Shown: piece by piece, positions 1 to 7,700 of the stretch
Layout: every line of letters starts with the position of its first letter
Numbering within the stretch: position 1 is the stretch's first letter
Origin: Nostoc sp. CHAB 5715
GTDB lineage: Bacteria; Cyanobacteriota; Cyanobacteriia; Cyanobacteriales; Nostocaceae
DNA length: 10,011 nt
Reading direction: 5' to 3'
Assembly (NCBI RefSeq): GCF_020829685.1
Contig: NZ_JAIVFR010000153.1
Coordinates: 1-10,011, forward strand
The notes under the pieces: model-generated
The model's database searches: none
What the model was told of the DNA's origin: nothing
Seen by the model: only the letters and a program-made list of their open reading frames with translations
Program-made: the position numbers and the translations under genes

Positions 1-61
1 GCTTTGAGTACTTCGCCTGATTCTATTAATATTGAGACCAACGAAAATTCTTTGAGTTGCA

Positions 62-664
62 TTGGGCTGTGGGTTTTTAGGTACAACTCCCAATCTACAT
101 GTTTTTGAGCTTAACCGAAAAGTATTGATTCCCGATCTAAATGCTGGCGATTTTTCACAGTTGACAATCACTCGTCAGATTACTCAAGTTGCCGCAGAAT
201 TCAGTAATAATTCTACGCCAGTAACGCTCATTGGCTCAAGTTTAGGCGGCTTGACCACTGCCCACTTGGGACAGCAATATTTACAAGTACAACGTCTTGT
301 GCTGCTAGCACCAGCTTTTGAGTTTTTATCCCATTGGTTGCCCAAGCTAGGCGATGAAGAAGTAGAACGGTGGCAGCAAGAAAAATATATCATGGTCTAC
401 CACTATGGGGAGCAACGAAAGCTTCCCTTAAGTTACGATTTTGTTACAGATGCTGCCCAATACCAAGAGGAGTTTTTGCAACGTCCTATCCCCACCCTGA
501 TTTTACATGGAAAAAACGATGAAGTCATCCCCATCGAAGCCAGTCGTAACTTTGGGCGTTCGCGTCCTTGGGTAAAGTTAGTCGAACTCGACAGTGACCA
601 CGCTTTGGGTAATGTTATGGAAGAAATTTGGCAAGCAATTCGCCTCTTTTGCCAATTACCTTGA
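62..664 (+). CDS. YqiA/YcfP-like alpha/beta hydrolase, N-terminus altered or missing
   Basis: Predicted cytosolic serine esterase of the alpha/beta-hydrolase fold; the substrate cannot be told from sequence. The catalytic triad is visible: nucleophile Ser60 in G-S-S-L-G-G, acid Asp153 in H-G-K-N-D-E, and His180 in D-S-D-H-A. The segment IPDLNAGDFSQLTITRQI (23-40) is typical of the YqiA/YcfP group. That group normally begins with a strand and an L-H-G-F-x-S-S-P oxyanion loop. Here the frame opens only after a TGA at 53-55, the sole early start is TTG at 62, and the N-terminus reads G-C-G-F-L-G-T-T-P-N with no clear LHGF motif; about 20 residues seem missing or scrambled. It may therefore be a 5'-damaged gene, though the triad and remaining frame are intact. 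hisC follows on the same strand after a repeat-filled spacer. Family assignment is fairly sure; functionality is not. Confidence 0.72.
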   Translation: MGCGFLGTTPNLHVFELNRKVLIPDLNAGDFSQLTITRQITQVAAEFSNNSTPVTLIGSSLGGLTTAHLGQQYLQVQRLVLLAPAFEFLSHWLPKLGDEEVERWQQEKYIMVYHYGEQRKLPLSYDFVTDAAQYQEEFLQRPIPTLILHGKNDEVIPIEASRNFGRSRPWVKLVELDSDHALGNVMEEIWQAIRLFCQLP

Positions 665-701
665 AGCTGTAAAATATTAAACTCTCACATAAATAATGTC
701 C

Positions 702-766
702 TTAGTCATTTGTCCTTTCTTTAGTTACTAATGACTAATGACCAATGACTAATGACCAATGACTAA
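702..766. repeat. Imperfect inverted repeat formed with the heptad array
   Basis: The 13-mer TTAGTCATTTGTC (702-714) is complementary, with one mismatch, to GACCAATGACTAA, which occurs twice in the heptad array (740-752 and 754-766). RNA from this spacer could form either of two alternative hairpins, and the second one would cover the A of the upstream hisC start codon at 766. The sequence is seen directly; any role in termination of the hydrolase transcript or in hisC translation is inference. Confidence 0.5.
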
Positions 767-770
767 TGAC
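729..770 (+). repeat. Short tandem heptanucleotide repeat, six copies
   Basis: Six contiguous 7-bp units, TAATGAC or CAATGAC, in the order T-T-C-T-C-T for the first base. Such heptad arrays are a known feature of Nostocales genomes. The last unit contains the ATG at 766 that opens the longest hisC frame, so the repeat abuts or invades the hisC 5' end. Confidence 0.85.
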
Positions 771-1923
771 TAAAATTATGCTTCCCTTTATCCGGTCAGA
801 TTTAGCCAAATTTACCGCGTACAAACCTCACCCCAGCAGCGATACAGCCGAATCTGTCCCCGTGCAATTTGATCGGCTAGATACAAATGAAAGCCCTTAT
901 GATTTACCACCTGAGTTAAAACAGAAGCTAGCCTGGACGTATCAGCAAGTAATTGAAACAAATCGTTATCCTGATGGCGGACATGAAACACTTAAAGATG
1001 CGATCGCCCAATACGTCAATGAATCAGCCGGTCTCTCGCTATCCAATACTGCTGCCAATATTTCTGTTGGAAATGGTTCAGATGAGTTGATCCGTTCTTT
1101 ATTAATCGCCACCTGTTTAGGAGGAGAAGGTTCAATTCTAGTTGCCAATCCCACTTTCTCTATGTACGGAATTTTGGCACAAACTTTGAGTATTCCTGTA
1201 GTCGCGGTGGGTAGAAATGAAACAAATTTTGAAATTGACTTAAAAGCTGCACAGGCTGCGATCGAAGAAACTCAAAATCCCCCGATTCGGGTAGTTTTTG
1301 TAGTGCATCCCAATTCACCGACTGCCAATAGCTTAACTGCGGCAGAGTTGGCATGGTTAAGAAGTTTGAGTCAGCATATTTTGGTAGTAATTGATGAAGC
1401 TTACTTTGAATTCAGTCAAACTACCCTAGTAGGTGAATTAGCACAGCGCCCCAATTGGGTGATATTACGCACTTTTTCTAAAGCCTTCCGGTTGGCAGCT
1501 CTCCGTGTTGGCTATTGCGTCGCTCATCCCGAAGCGATCGCCATCTTAGAAAAAGTTCGCTTACCTTACAATCTCCCTAGCTTTTCTATAGCAGCAGCAT
1601 TAGTTGCTTTACAAAACCGCACACTCTTGCTGGAGTCAATTCCCCAAATCCTGAGTGAACGAGCCAAACTCATCGAAATTTTATCCCAACAACCAGAACT
1701 ACAAATTACCGCAAGCGCTGCTAACTTTATTTACCTACTTCTTAAACCAAATAGCTTTAAGTCACCAGATGCTGCGTTAAAAAGTTTCCACCAGAAACTT
1801 AGAACACTTGGCACTGTTGTGCGACACATTAGCCCAGGATTGCGAATTACTGTAGGGACAATCGAGGAAAACGCCCGCACCGTTAATCGAGTACAAGCTG
1901 TTTTGGCAAATTTGGAATTTTAG
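766..1923 (+). CDS. hisC: Histidinol-phosphate aminotransferase
   Basis: PLP-dependent class I/II aminotransferase that converts imidazole-acetol phosphate and glutamate to histidinol phosphate and 2-oxoglutarate, a late step in histidine biosynthesis; cytosolic, dimeric in the family. Numbering from 766, the signatures are D-T-N-E-S-P-Y near residue 40, the cofactor phosphate loop [14 protein letters not shown], Asp210 and Tyr213 in I-D-E-A-Y (pyridine nitrogen and ring contacts), Lys239 in T-F-S-K-A-F (Schiff base), and the C-terminal R-I-T-V-G with the carboxylate-binding Arg. At 385 codons it is of full family length. Two starts are possible: ATG 766, inside a heptad repeat, and ATG 778 (M-L-P-F-I-R-S-D-L), which resembles the start of cyanobacterial HisC as I recall it and is more likely real. 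Neither has a good Shine-Dalgarno. Two HIP1 sites lie in the gene. Many cyanobacteria carry hisC paralogues, so the gene number is open. Confidence 0.95.
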   Translation: MTKIMLPFIRSDLAKFTAYKPHPSSDTAESVPVQFDRLDTNESPYDLPPELKQKLAWTYQQVIETNRYPDGGHETLKDAIAQYVNESAGLSLSNTAANISVGNGSDELIRSLLIATCLGGEGSILVANPTFSMYGILAQTLSIPVVAVGRNETNFEIDLKAAQAAIEETQNPPIRVVFVVHPNSPTANSLTAAELAWLRSLSQHILVVIDEAYFEFSQTTLVGELAQRPNWVILRTFSKAFRLAALRVGYCVAHPEAIAILEKVRLPYNLPSFSIAAALVALQNRTLLLESIPQILSERAKLIEILSQQPELQITASAANFIYLLLKPNSFKSPDAALKSFHQKLRTLGTVVRHISPGLRITVGTIEENARTVNRVQAVLANLEF

Positions 1924-1929
1924 AAATTC
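1915..1929. other. Small inverted repeat centred on the hisC stop codon
   Basis: GAATTT (1915-1920) and AAATTC (1924-1929) are perfect inverted arms with the hisC TAG stop as a 3-base loop. It lies between two convergent genes whose stops are 8 bp apart. It is AT-rich and short, so it is at best a weak terminator; coincidence is possible. Confidence 0.3.
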
Positions 1930-1931
1930 AC

Positions 1932-2525
1932 TCAGTAATTAAATCGGCTGTTCACCTCACTGCCCAAACGGCGTACTATTCCCACTGTTTGTGGCAGCAC
2001 ACCTACTAAAAGAGCAAAAGCAACATCCGGCAAAAGAGCCACTATATCTGGTGGAAAGTATTGTTCAAATTGATCGAGAATTTTCTGAACTCGCTGCCCA
2101 GGCACTGGGTTTTCTGTAATTTGTTTGATCAATCGAATCCACTGTCGCCTAATCAAGTAAGCCTTCTGGCGTTCTTCATTAGATTCAGGAGTTAATAAAG
2201 ACAGATTACCTATGGGCAATGCTCTTTGACAATCACAATCGTAATCCCCACCTACAGCAGCCCCAGGCCCAGCAAACTCTGCATGGTAGCGTTTAAAGAG
2301 GATTAATCCATTTCGTCTACGACTATTGACGATGAAAACTTCTCCACTGTGTAAACGTGTAAGGATATCCGAGCCTTGCGATTGCTCAGTTTCATCTGGC
2401 ATGACAACAGAGTCAAGGAAACTAGCTTCAGGGCAATAAGTTGATACCATAGAGGTCTGATAGCGCCGATGCTGTTCGCTATCCATGTTTTTTAAACTTT
2501 CAACGAATTTGGTAGTAGTATGCAC
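1932..2525 (-). CDS. Conserved-looking cyanobacterial protein of unknown function
   Basis: I do not recognise this family. The 197-residue product is soluble-looking, with a basic patch S-R-R-R-N (68-72), a short acidic/cysteine stretch D-Y-D-C-D-C (94-99) and a Gly/Ala-rich turn just before it. A charged, probably helical region follows (about 115-160, Arg/Gln/Glu-rich), and a hydrophobic C-terminal stretch runs from about 163 to 188 but is broken by Pro and Asp, so a true membrane span is doubtful. No signal peptide is seen. The longest frame starts at GTG 2525 without a Shine-Dalgarno; ATG at 2486 (Met14, M-D-S-E-Q-H) is a good alternative with a weak GAAAG upstream. It converges on hisC with 8 bp between stops. 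Codon use looks like the neighbours, and the long uninterrupted frame with normal amino-acid composition supports a real gene. Confidence 0.75.
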   Translation of the reverse strand: MHTTTKFVESLKNMDSEQHRRYQTSMVSTYCPEASFLDSVVMPDETEQSQGSDILTRLHSGEVFIVNSRRRNGLILFKRYHAEFAGPGAAVGGDYDCDCQRALPIGNLSLLTPESNEERQKAYLIRRQWIRLIKQITENPVPGQRVQKILDQFEQYFPPDIVALLPDVAFALLVGVLPQTVGIVRRLGSEVNSRFNY

Positions 2526-2530
2526 TTCAA

Positions 2531-2546
2531 AACAGAATTAGCTGTT
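2531..2546. promoter_or_regulatory. Inverted repeat AACAG-N6-CTGTT upstream of the unknown gene
   Basis: Perfect 5-bp arms with a 6-bp spacer, 5 bp upstream of the GTG start at 2525. The geometry would suit a dimeric DNA-binding protein or a small RNA hairpin in the leader. No known regulator is recognised, and arms of this length arise easily by chance in AT-rich DNA. Confidence 0.25.
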
Positions 2547-3027
2547 ATGTCAAATCAGGTTTTTGAATTCTTTATATTATCAAGAGTCTTTTGGCCAATT
2601 TTACTAAAATAGTAATAAATAGGCATTGTTTAGTAATTGAGTGATCATATTTTATGAGATATAACTAGATTTGTCTTCCAATTCCGAGAGGGTTTTCTTA
2701 AAGTTTTTATAAAGATGAATATCTTAATTAAAAAGTTATTATGAGCTATTGCTAGTTTTCTCAGGGCAATTGTACAGCTATTTTCATTATAATTAATTTA
2801 TTTATCTATATAAAATATTCTAAAATACTTGTTGTTTAATAGCAAACAAAAAAAGGCAAAGTTTAATAAGTTAATCATTTAAGACAAGTTTTCCAAAGTT
2901 ATATTTTTATTAATATTACGAATAATAAAATTCGTAAAAACTTTAAACAAAATATGCTTAAAAGAATTATTTAAAACTATATAGCAGTCCTAAATGATTC
3001 GTAAACTTTTTTGCTTCTTTTCTTTTC

Positions 3028-3059
3028 TACGAGACGCTACGCGGCGGAAGCCTCTCGTA
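3028..3059. repeat. GC-rich interspersed hairpin repeat
   Basis: Outer arms TACGAGA (3028-3034) and TCTCGTA (3053-3059) pair perfectly; after one C-C mismatch, GCT (3036-3038) pairs with AGC (3049-3051), leaving a loop ACGCGGCGGA. The core GAGACGCTACGCG is, from general knowledge, a very common interspersed element of Nostocales genomes. It is a sharp GC island inside AT-rich DNA. Function unknown; possibly a small mobile or transcribed palindromic element. Confidence 0.7.
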
Positions 3060-3100
3060 TAGATAGTGGTTCGATAATTTTTTAAAAAATCTAAATATAT

Positions 3101-3174
3101 GTACGGTACGTTAGGAGGAGTCGCTAACAAAGTCTTCGGACAGTGGCGTACTCTCTGTCTGACACACCCTACAA
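3101..3174. repeat. Degenerate intergenic repeat
   Basis: This GC-richer segment opens with GGTACGTTAG and ends with GACACACCCTAC. It resembles the GTGCGTTA...CGCACCCTAC element scattered through cyanobacterial genomes, but with substitutions. Internally GTTAG (3110-3114) pairs with CTAAC (3124-3128). Identification rests on memory of that element and is tentative. Confidence 0.4.
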
Positions 3175-3319
3175 GTATTTCAAAAATAAAATATCAGTCC
3201 TATAGCTAATACTAGCTTAATTTTTAATTAAGTTAGTTTGTGCTTTGATTGTCTATATTGGTGAGAAATTTTCCCAAAAGTAATTACAACATCAAAACTT
3301 ATTATTGCCAAAATAAGAT

Positions 3320-3967
3320 TCAAATAGTGGAATCAGCACTCACGTGCTTGTGCAATAACATTTGGCTTGAGCGTCTTAGGAAAAATGTATTCCAATTCGA
3401 TTCGACTTTATGCACCCGATATCCCAACTTGAAATAAAGTTGCCTTGCTTGATGGTTATTTTCCAAAACGTGGAGATATAAATCTTGAAATCCCCAGTCA
3501 CGAGAAACTTTTTCACAACTAGTCAGTAAGCCGGAAGCAACACCGTGTCTACGGTATTGTGAGTGAACTGCTAAATTAGATAAATAAGGAAAACCCATGC
3601 CAACCTGGCTCCACGAATCACTGTAACGTACACCCAGTTCTACACTTCCCACCAAGTTATTAGCCGCACCAGTAGTAGCTTCAAAGGCGACTAAACAAAT
3701 ATGACGCGACGGAGGTGATGCCATGCGATGCCTTAAGTCTTCGTAAATACCGAGACGTAGCAATGGAAAAGCCCATCCCCACATACCCTGTTGGGAGTGA
3801 AAGCTTTCAGCAATAATTTGAGAAACACTGATCAAATCAGCAGGTGTAGCTGTACGAATTTGAAATTGGCAGCAAGCTGGATTGATTGGCTGTTGCTGGT
3901 ATGGATGAAAAAACCGATATTTCAAGGCTAGTTTAGTATTGATTTTATTCAACGAAAATTTTCTCAA
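3320..3967 (-). CDS. GNAT-family N-acetyltransferase
   Basis: Predicted acetyl-CoA-dependent acyltransferase, cytosolic; the substrate (amine or protein N-terminus) cannot be deduced. The GNAT fold spans roughly residues 35-200. The acetyl-CoA pyrophosphate loop is Q137-Y-R-R-H-G142-V-A144 following the strand Y-L-S-N-L-A-V-H. Motif B is N-N-H-Q-A-R-Q-L-Y178-F-K-L-G-Y, with Tyr178 the usual general-acid position. A 34-residue basic extension precedes the domain. The start is awkward: the only early in-frame start is TTG at 3967, closely preceded by GAGG, and there is an in-frame TGA three codons upstream of it. An ATG at 3984 in another frame reads M-V-F-E-D-I and then stops; one extra T in the TTT at 3966-3968 would join it to this frame. 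The gene may thus use TTG or carry a small 5' frameshift. Confidence 0.85.
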   Translation of the reverse strand: MRKFSLNKINTKLALKYRFFHPYQQQPINPACCQFQIRTATPADLISVSQIIAESFHSQQGMWGWAFPLLRLGIYEDLRHRMASPPSRHICLVAFEATTGAANNLVGSVELGVRYSDSWSQVGMGFPYLSNLAVHSQYRRHGVASGLLTSCEKVSRDWGFQDLYLHVLENNHQARQLYFKLGYRVHKVESNWNTFFLRRSSQMLLHKHVSADSTI

Positions 3968-4121
3968 ATATCCTCAAACACCATTTAAACTGAAGAAAAA
4001 CTTTATATTTGCCCACCTTTAGTTACAGTACTGAACTCGCTTAGGCAATTGCCGCTACACTAACAGGACTTTACTACTACTACAGGTCGGCGGAAATAAA
4101 CCTACCATTTCATTACAGCCA

Positions 4122-4145
4122 AAAAGCTCAAAATTAGAGGCTTTT
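4122..4145. terminator. Possible intrinsic terminator-like hairpin
   Basis: AAAAGCTC (4122-4129) pairs with GAGGCTTTT (4137-4145) with one bulged G and a 7-base loop AAAATTA. The A/T ends give a T-run on either strand, as in bidirectional terminators, but no gene ends nearby: the GNAT gene runs leftward from 3967 and cyaC rightward from 4725. It may end an antisense or upstream transcript, or be fortuitous. Confidence 0.3.
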
Positions 4146-4155
4146 GACTTTTGAC
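4142..4155 (+). repeat. Heptad repeat TTTTGAC, two copies
   Basis: Two exact tandem copies of TTTTGAC, followed by TTCCGCC. Same class of short tandem heptanucleotide repeats as at 729-770, with a different unit. Confidence 0.6.
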
Positions 4156-4213
4156 TTCCGCCTTGGGGTACTAGGTCATAGTAACAGGCTGTGCAAGTAC
4201 TGGGGAAGAATCT

Positions 4214-4227
4214 CCAAGATCCAAGAT
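4214..4227 (+). repeat. Heptad repeat CCAAGAT, two copies
   Basis: Two exact tandem copies of CCAAGAT followed by a partial third (CC). A further example of the heptad arrays in this genome's spacers. Confidence 0.6.
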
Positions 4228-4496
4228 CCCTAACTTCTTAACCCTAGACTTGTCTTAATGATAGTTCTGATTGCTAAATTAGAAGGAGGTATTTGTCTAA
4301 TAGTATACTTTGGCTTTAAATCTTATTGTTTTAATATTGCTGACCCTACCATGACTACCATAAATAAAATTTACCTGCAAGTGTTAGTACAACTGCTGCA
4401 AAGGGAAAACTTAATATGCAGCTTCATCTGGATTTGTCAGCTAGCTATGAGCGCTGTATGTAGTATCAGACATTGCTTACAGGAGGTGAAGAAGAT

Positions 4497-4589
4497 TTGG
4501 CAAGCAAGCAGCGACTCTGTAACCCTAAAACTGACTATGAAAGCAATTACACTGCACCAAAGCAAACGGTAATCGGTATAAGCCATTGA
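4497..4589 (+). CDS. Possible 30-residue mini-ORF with strong Shine-Dalgarno
   Basis: A TTG codon at 4497 lies 7 bases after AGGAGGTGA (4481-4489), a full complement to the usual 16S rRNA tail. The frame runs 30 codons to TGA 4587, beginning M-A-S-K-Q-R-L-C-N-P and ending G-I-S-H. No homology is recognised and the protein has no diagnostic motif. It lies 135 bp upstream of cyaC and could be a leader peptide or small protein, but a chance purine run in a non-coding leader is equally likely. Confidence 0.2.
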   Translation: MASKQRLCNPKTDYESNYTAPKQTVIGISH

Positions 4590-4604
4590 GACGAATTACT
4601 GTGA

Positions 4605-4618
4605 GTAAACGCTCCTAC
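4605..4618. promoter_or_regulatory. Candidate NtcA-type site GTA-N8-TAC
   Basis: GTA (4605-4607), eight bases, TAC (4616-4618), which matches the core consensus for the nitrogen regulator NtcA. It is 106 bp upstream of the cyaC ATG. Activated NtcA promoters usually have a TAN3T -10 box about 22 bp downstream, and I do not find a good one. A match to six fixed bases is expected a few times by chance in 10 kb, so this is weak. Confidence 0.22.
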
Positions 4619-4724
4619 ACTCAGCAGTCATGTAGCCAAACAGCCTTATTGGTCGAAATGCTCTGCTCTTACCTGACTCAGAAACATTCTTTATCCGACT
4701 GCCGTTGCAGCAGGAAAGCGGTGC

Positions 4725-7700
4725 ATGAAATCCCAAGCAAACAGTAAGCCTAAAATTTTGGTTGTTGATGATGAACCAGACAACCTTGACTTGCTTTACC
4801 GCACTTTCTATCGCGACTATAAGGTGCTAAGGGCAAACTCTGGCCCTGCGGCACTCGATCTGCTGGCTCAAGAGGGGGAGGTCGCGGTGATCATCTCCGA
4901 TCAGCGGATGCCGATGATGAGCGGTACAGAATTTTTGAGCCTGACAGCAACTCAATATCCAGATATTATCAGGATTATTTTAACTGGCTACACCGATGTC
5001 GAAGACCTGGTGGAAGCAATCAACGCTGGTAAGGTATTTAAATACGTCACTAAACCGTGGGAAGCTGAGGAACTCAAAGCAGTGGTACGCCAAGCTTTGG
5101 ATACTCACAATGTCCTCAAAGCCCGCACCCGCGAACTTACCCGCACACTCCGACAAGAATCGCTGTTGAATAGTGTCACAAATACGATTCGCAGTGCTTT
5201 AGACTATCGCCAAATTTTGCAGGCAATTGTAGATACAGTGGGTCACATGTTGGAGGTGGATGTTTGCCTGTTGCGTCCTTTCCAAGATGAGCAGTTAGCG
5301 GATAAAGGATTCATTTATCAGAAGCCTCTTTCTGAAGAAGCAGGGGAGCAGGCAAATAATTCTTCTGCTGTGCCCCTGTCAACCTCTGCCCCTCTGCCTC
5401 TTTTGGCTCAAACGGTGTGGGAAACCCGTGAAGTCCAGGTGATTCACGATGTAACTGATGATGAGCGTATTCACGGTGATACTCCAGAACTGCGCCAACG
5501 TGGGGAAGCTTTTACTGCTGCTAACATTTGCTCTAGTTTAGTTGTGCCATTGATCTGCCAACAAGAACTGATGGCAGTGCTGGCGCTGCATCAGTGTTCT
5601 TTACCTCGCTTTTGGGGGGATGATGAGGTGCAGCTAGTGTTGATGGTGGCGGATCAGGCAGCTTTAGCTTTGTCTCAAGCTTATGCTTATGAACAAGTAC
5701 GTGCCCTTGCCAAGCGAGAAGCCCTAATTAATACGATTACTAGCGCGATTCGTTCTAGCTTAGATCCCCAAGATATTTTTGCGGCTATTACTCAACAACT
5801 GGGACAAGCTTTACAAGTTGATGGCTGTGTCCTGTCTTTGTGGACAGAGGAAGATGAGTTTGTCCAGTGTGTGGGCTTGTATGACAGTTTTCAATATTCG
5901 GAAAATTTGCGTAAGGACAGCCCAACCCAGGCATCGCCAGCCCCAGACAATAATTCAAGTAGCAACAATCACCTATTACCTCCGAGATTACCTTATTCTC
6001 AAGCATCTATACAGGAGAATCCAATCCTCCAACAAATGCTACAGACACATGAACCTGTGGTAATTGGTAATGTGAGCCATTCTTCCTCAGATGTGGAGGG
6101 TTTTGATTTGCCTTTAAAAATGCCAGCGCGATCGCTAATGTTTGTGCCATTATTGGCTGATGGTAAATGTATCGGTAGTATTACTTTACATGAAGGTAAA
6201 AAAGTACGCCGATGGCTGTCATCTGATATTGATTTGGCTAAAGCAGTAGCGGCTCAAGCAGCGATCGCTGTGCAGCAGTCATACCTGTATCAAAAAACTC
6301 GCCAACAAGCTGAACGCTTACTGGAATTAGACAAACAAAAAACCGAATTTTTCCAAAATATTTCTCATGAGTTTCGCACACCGATAACCTTGATTCAAGG
6401 GCCTTTAGAGTCGGCGGTGGCGGCTGGTGAAGGATTATCTTACTCCCAAAGTGCGATCGCCCTGCGTAACTCCCGCCGCCTGCTGCGACTGGTAAATCAA
6501 CTCCTGGATTTACAACGCCTGAATGCGGGGAGAATGCAGCCTAGTTTCCATCCCTGCGATTTAGCAGAATTTGTCAGCCAAATAGTGGAATCTTTTCGTC
6601 CCTACTGTGAGAAAAAGAAACTGCATCTAGTCACCGAATTAGATGAATGTTCTCCGGTGTACTTGGATACGGAAAAATTTGACAAGGTGATTTATAATCT
6701 CCTGTCAAATGCCATGAAGTTTACTCCCGAAGGTGGGACGATCAGTGTCAGACTAAAATGTGAGTGCGATCGCTGCATATTGCAAGTACAAGATACTGGA
6801 ATTGGCATTGTTAAAGAACAAATTCCCTACCTCTTTGAGCGCTTTCGCCAAGCTGAGGGTTCCGCAAACCGCTCCTATGAAGGTAGTGGTTTGGGTTTAG
6901 CTTTAGTTAAAGAATTGGTCGAATTACATGGTGGTCAAGTCACTGTGGAATCAGTTTACGGCCAAGGCACTACCTTTAATTTATGGCTTGTGACTGGAAA
7001 TGCTCATTTACCCGCACAGCAAGTACTAGAAACGCCTACCGAACTGAATACGAGCCGCGCTAGCGTAGAATTAGCTGATTTAGAACTGGTATCAACAACA
7101 GACAATATTGAAGATATTACAATAAACCTCTCCCCCAGTATTGATACTCAAGACTCAGCACTTAAGACTCAGCACTTAATTTTAGTTGTAGATGACAACC
7201 CGGATTTACGAACCTATGTATCAGAGATTTTCCGCCGCAACGGCTATCATGTACGCACAGCTCGTAACGGTTATGAAGGGCACAGTATAGCTAAAGAAAT
7301 TATACCCAGTTTGATTGTGACTGACTTAATGATGCCCTTGGTGAGCGGACTTGAAATGATTCAGATGATCCGCAATGAGGAGAAGTTGAAAGGAATACCA
7401 ATCATTCTGCTGACAGCAAAAGCTGACGAGGAAACCCGCATCGAAGGTACAGAACATGGCGCGGATGCTTATTTAGCAAAACCATTCAATGATCGGGAAC
7501 TTTTGGCCGAAGTTCGGAATCTTTTGGCATTGAAAGAAAATGAACGGCGAATTGTGGAGTTAAATACTTATCTAACAGAATCGGTGCTAAAGCGCTTTTT
7601 ACCGGCTGTATTGGTACAAAAAGCCGCAACCGGAGATTTAACGTTAGATTTGCGCCCAGAACCACGCTTAATTACAGTTTTGTTTAGTGATATTGTGGGT

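Larger units (their letters stand above)
2526..3319. other. AT-rich spacer between two leftward genes
   Basis: About 0.8 kb, very AT-rich from 2526 to 3000, with many stops in all frames and no credible gene. It holds a small inverted repeat just upstream of the 2525 gene, a GC-rich interspersed hairpin at 3028-3059, a second degenerate repeat around 3101-3174 and the palindrome ATTTTTTAAAAAAT (3077-3090). The promoter of the leftward 1932-2525 gene must lie here, but I cannot pick convincing -35/-10 boxes. Confidence 0.7.
3968..4724. other. Long divergent spacer upstream of cyaC
   Basis: About 0.75 kb between the leftward GNAT gene and cyaC. It contains a near-perfect hairpin (4122-4145), two short heptad arrays (4142-4155 and 4214-4227), two strong Shine-Dalgarno-like purine runs (AGGAGGT at 4284-4290 and AGGAGGTGA at 4481-4489), a candidate NtcA-type palindrome (4605-4618) and an AGGAAAG run (4712-4718) suited to the cyaC ATG. 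A 104-codon frame at 4258-4572 lacks protein-like character. No RNA gene is recognised. Confidence 0.6.

Noticed and set aside
1..108. Open plus-strand frame from the window edge ending at TGA 106-108
   Set aside because: Could be the tail of an upstream gene or the lost 5' part of the hydrolase, but the 35 residues match nothing I recognise and a chance open frame of this length is common.
2994..3062. 22-codon frame M-I-R-K-L-F running through the GC-rich hairpin
   Set aside because: No Shine-Dalgarno, and its second half is simply the translation of the interspersed palindromic repeat; such peptides are frequent false calls in Nostocales.
3249..3437. 62-codon plus-strand frame
   Set aside because: Overlaps the 3' end of the GNAT gene in antisense and has no protein-like features or start signal.
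4258..4572. 104-codon plus-strand frame upstream of cyaC
   Set aside because: No recognisable domain, odd composition rich in Cys/Ile/Leu without a clear membrane pattern, no Shine-Dalgarno before its ATG and repeats next to it; more likely a chance frame in the cyaC leader.
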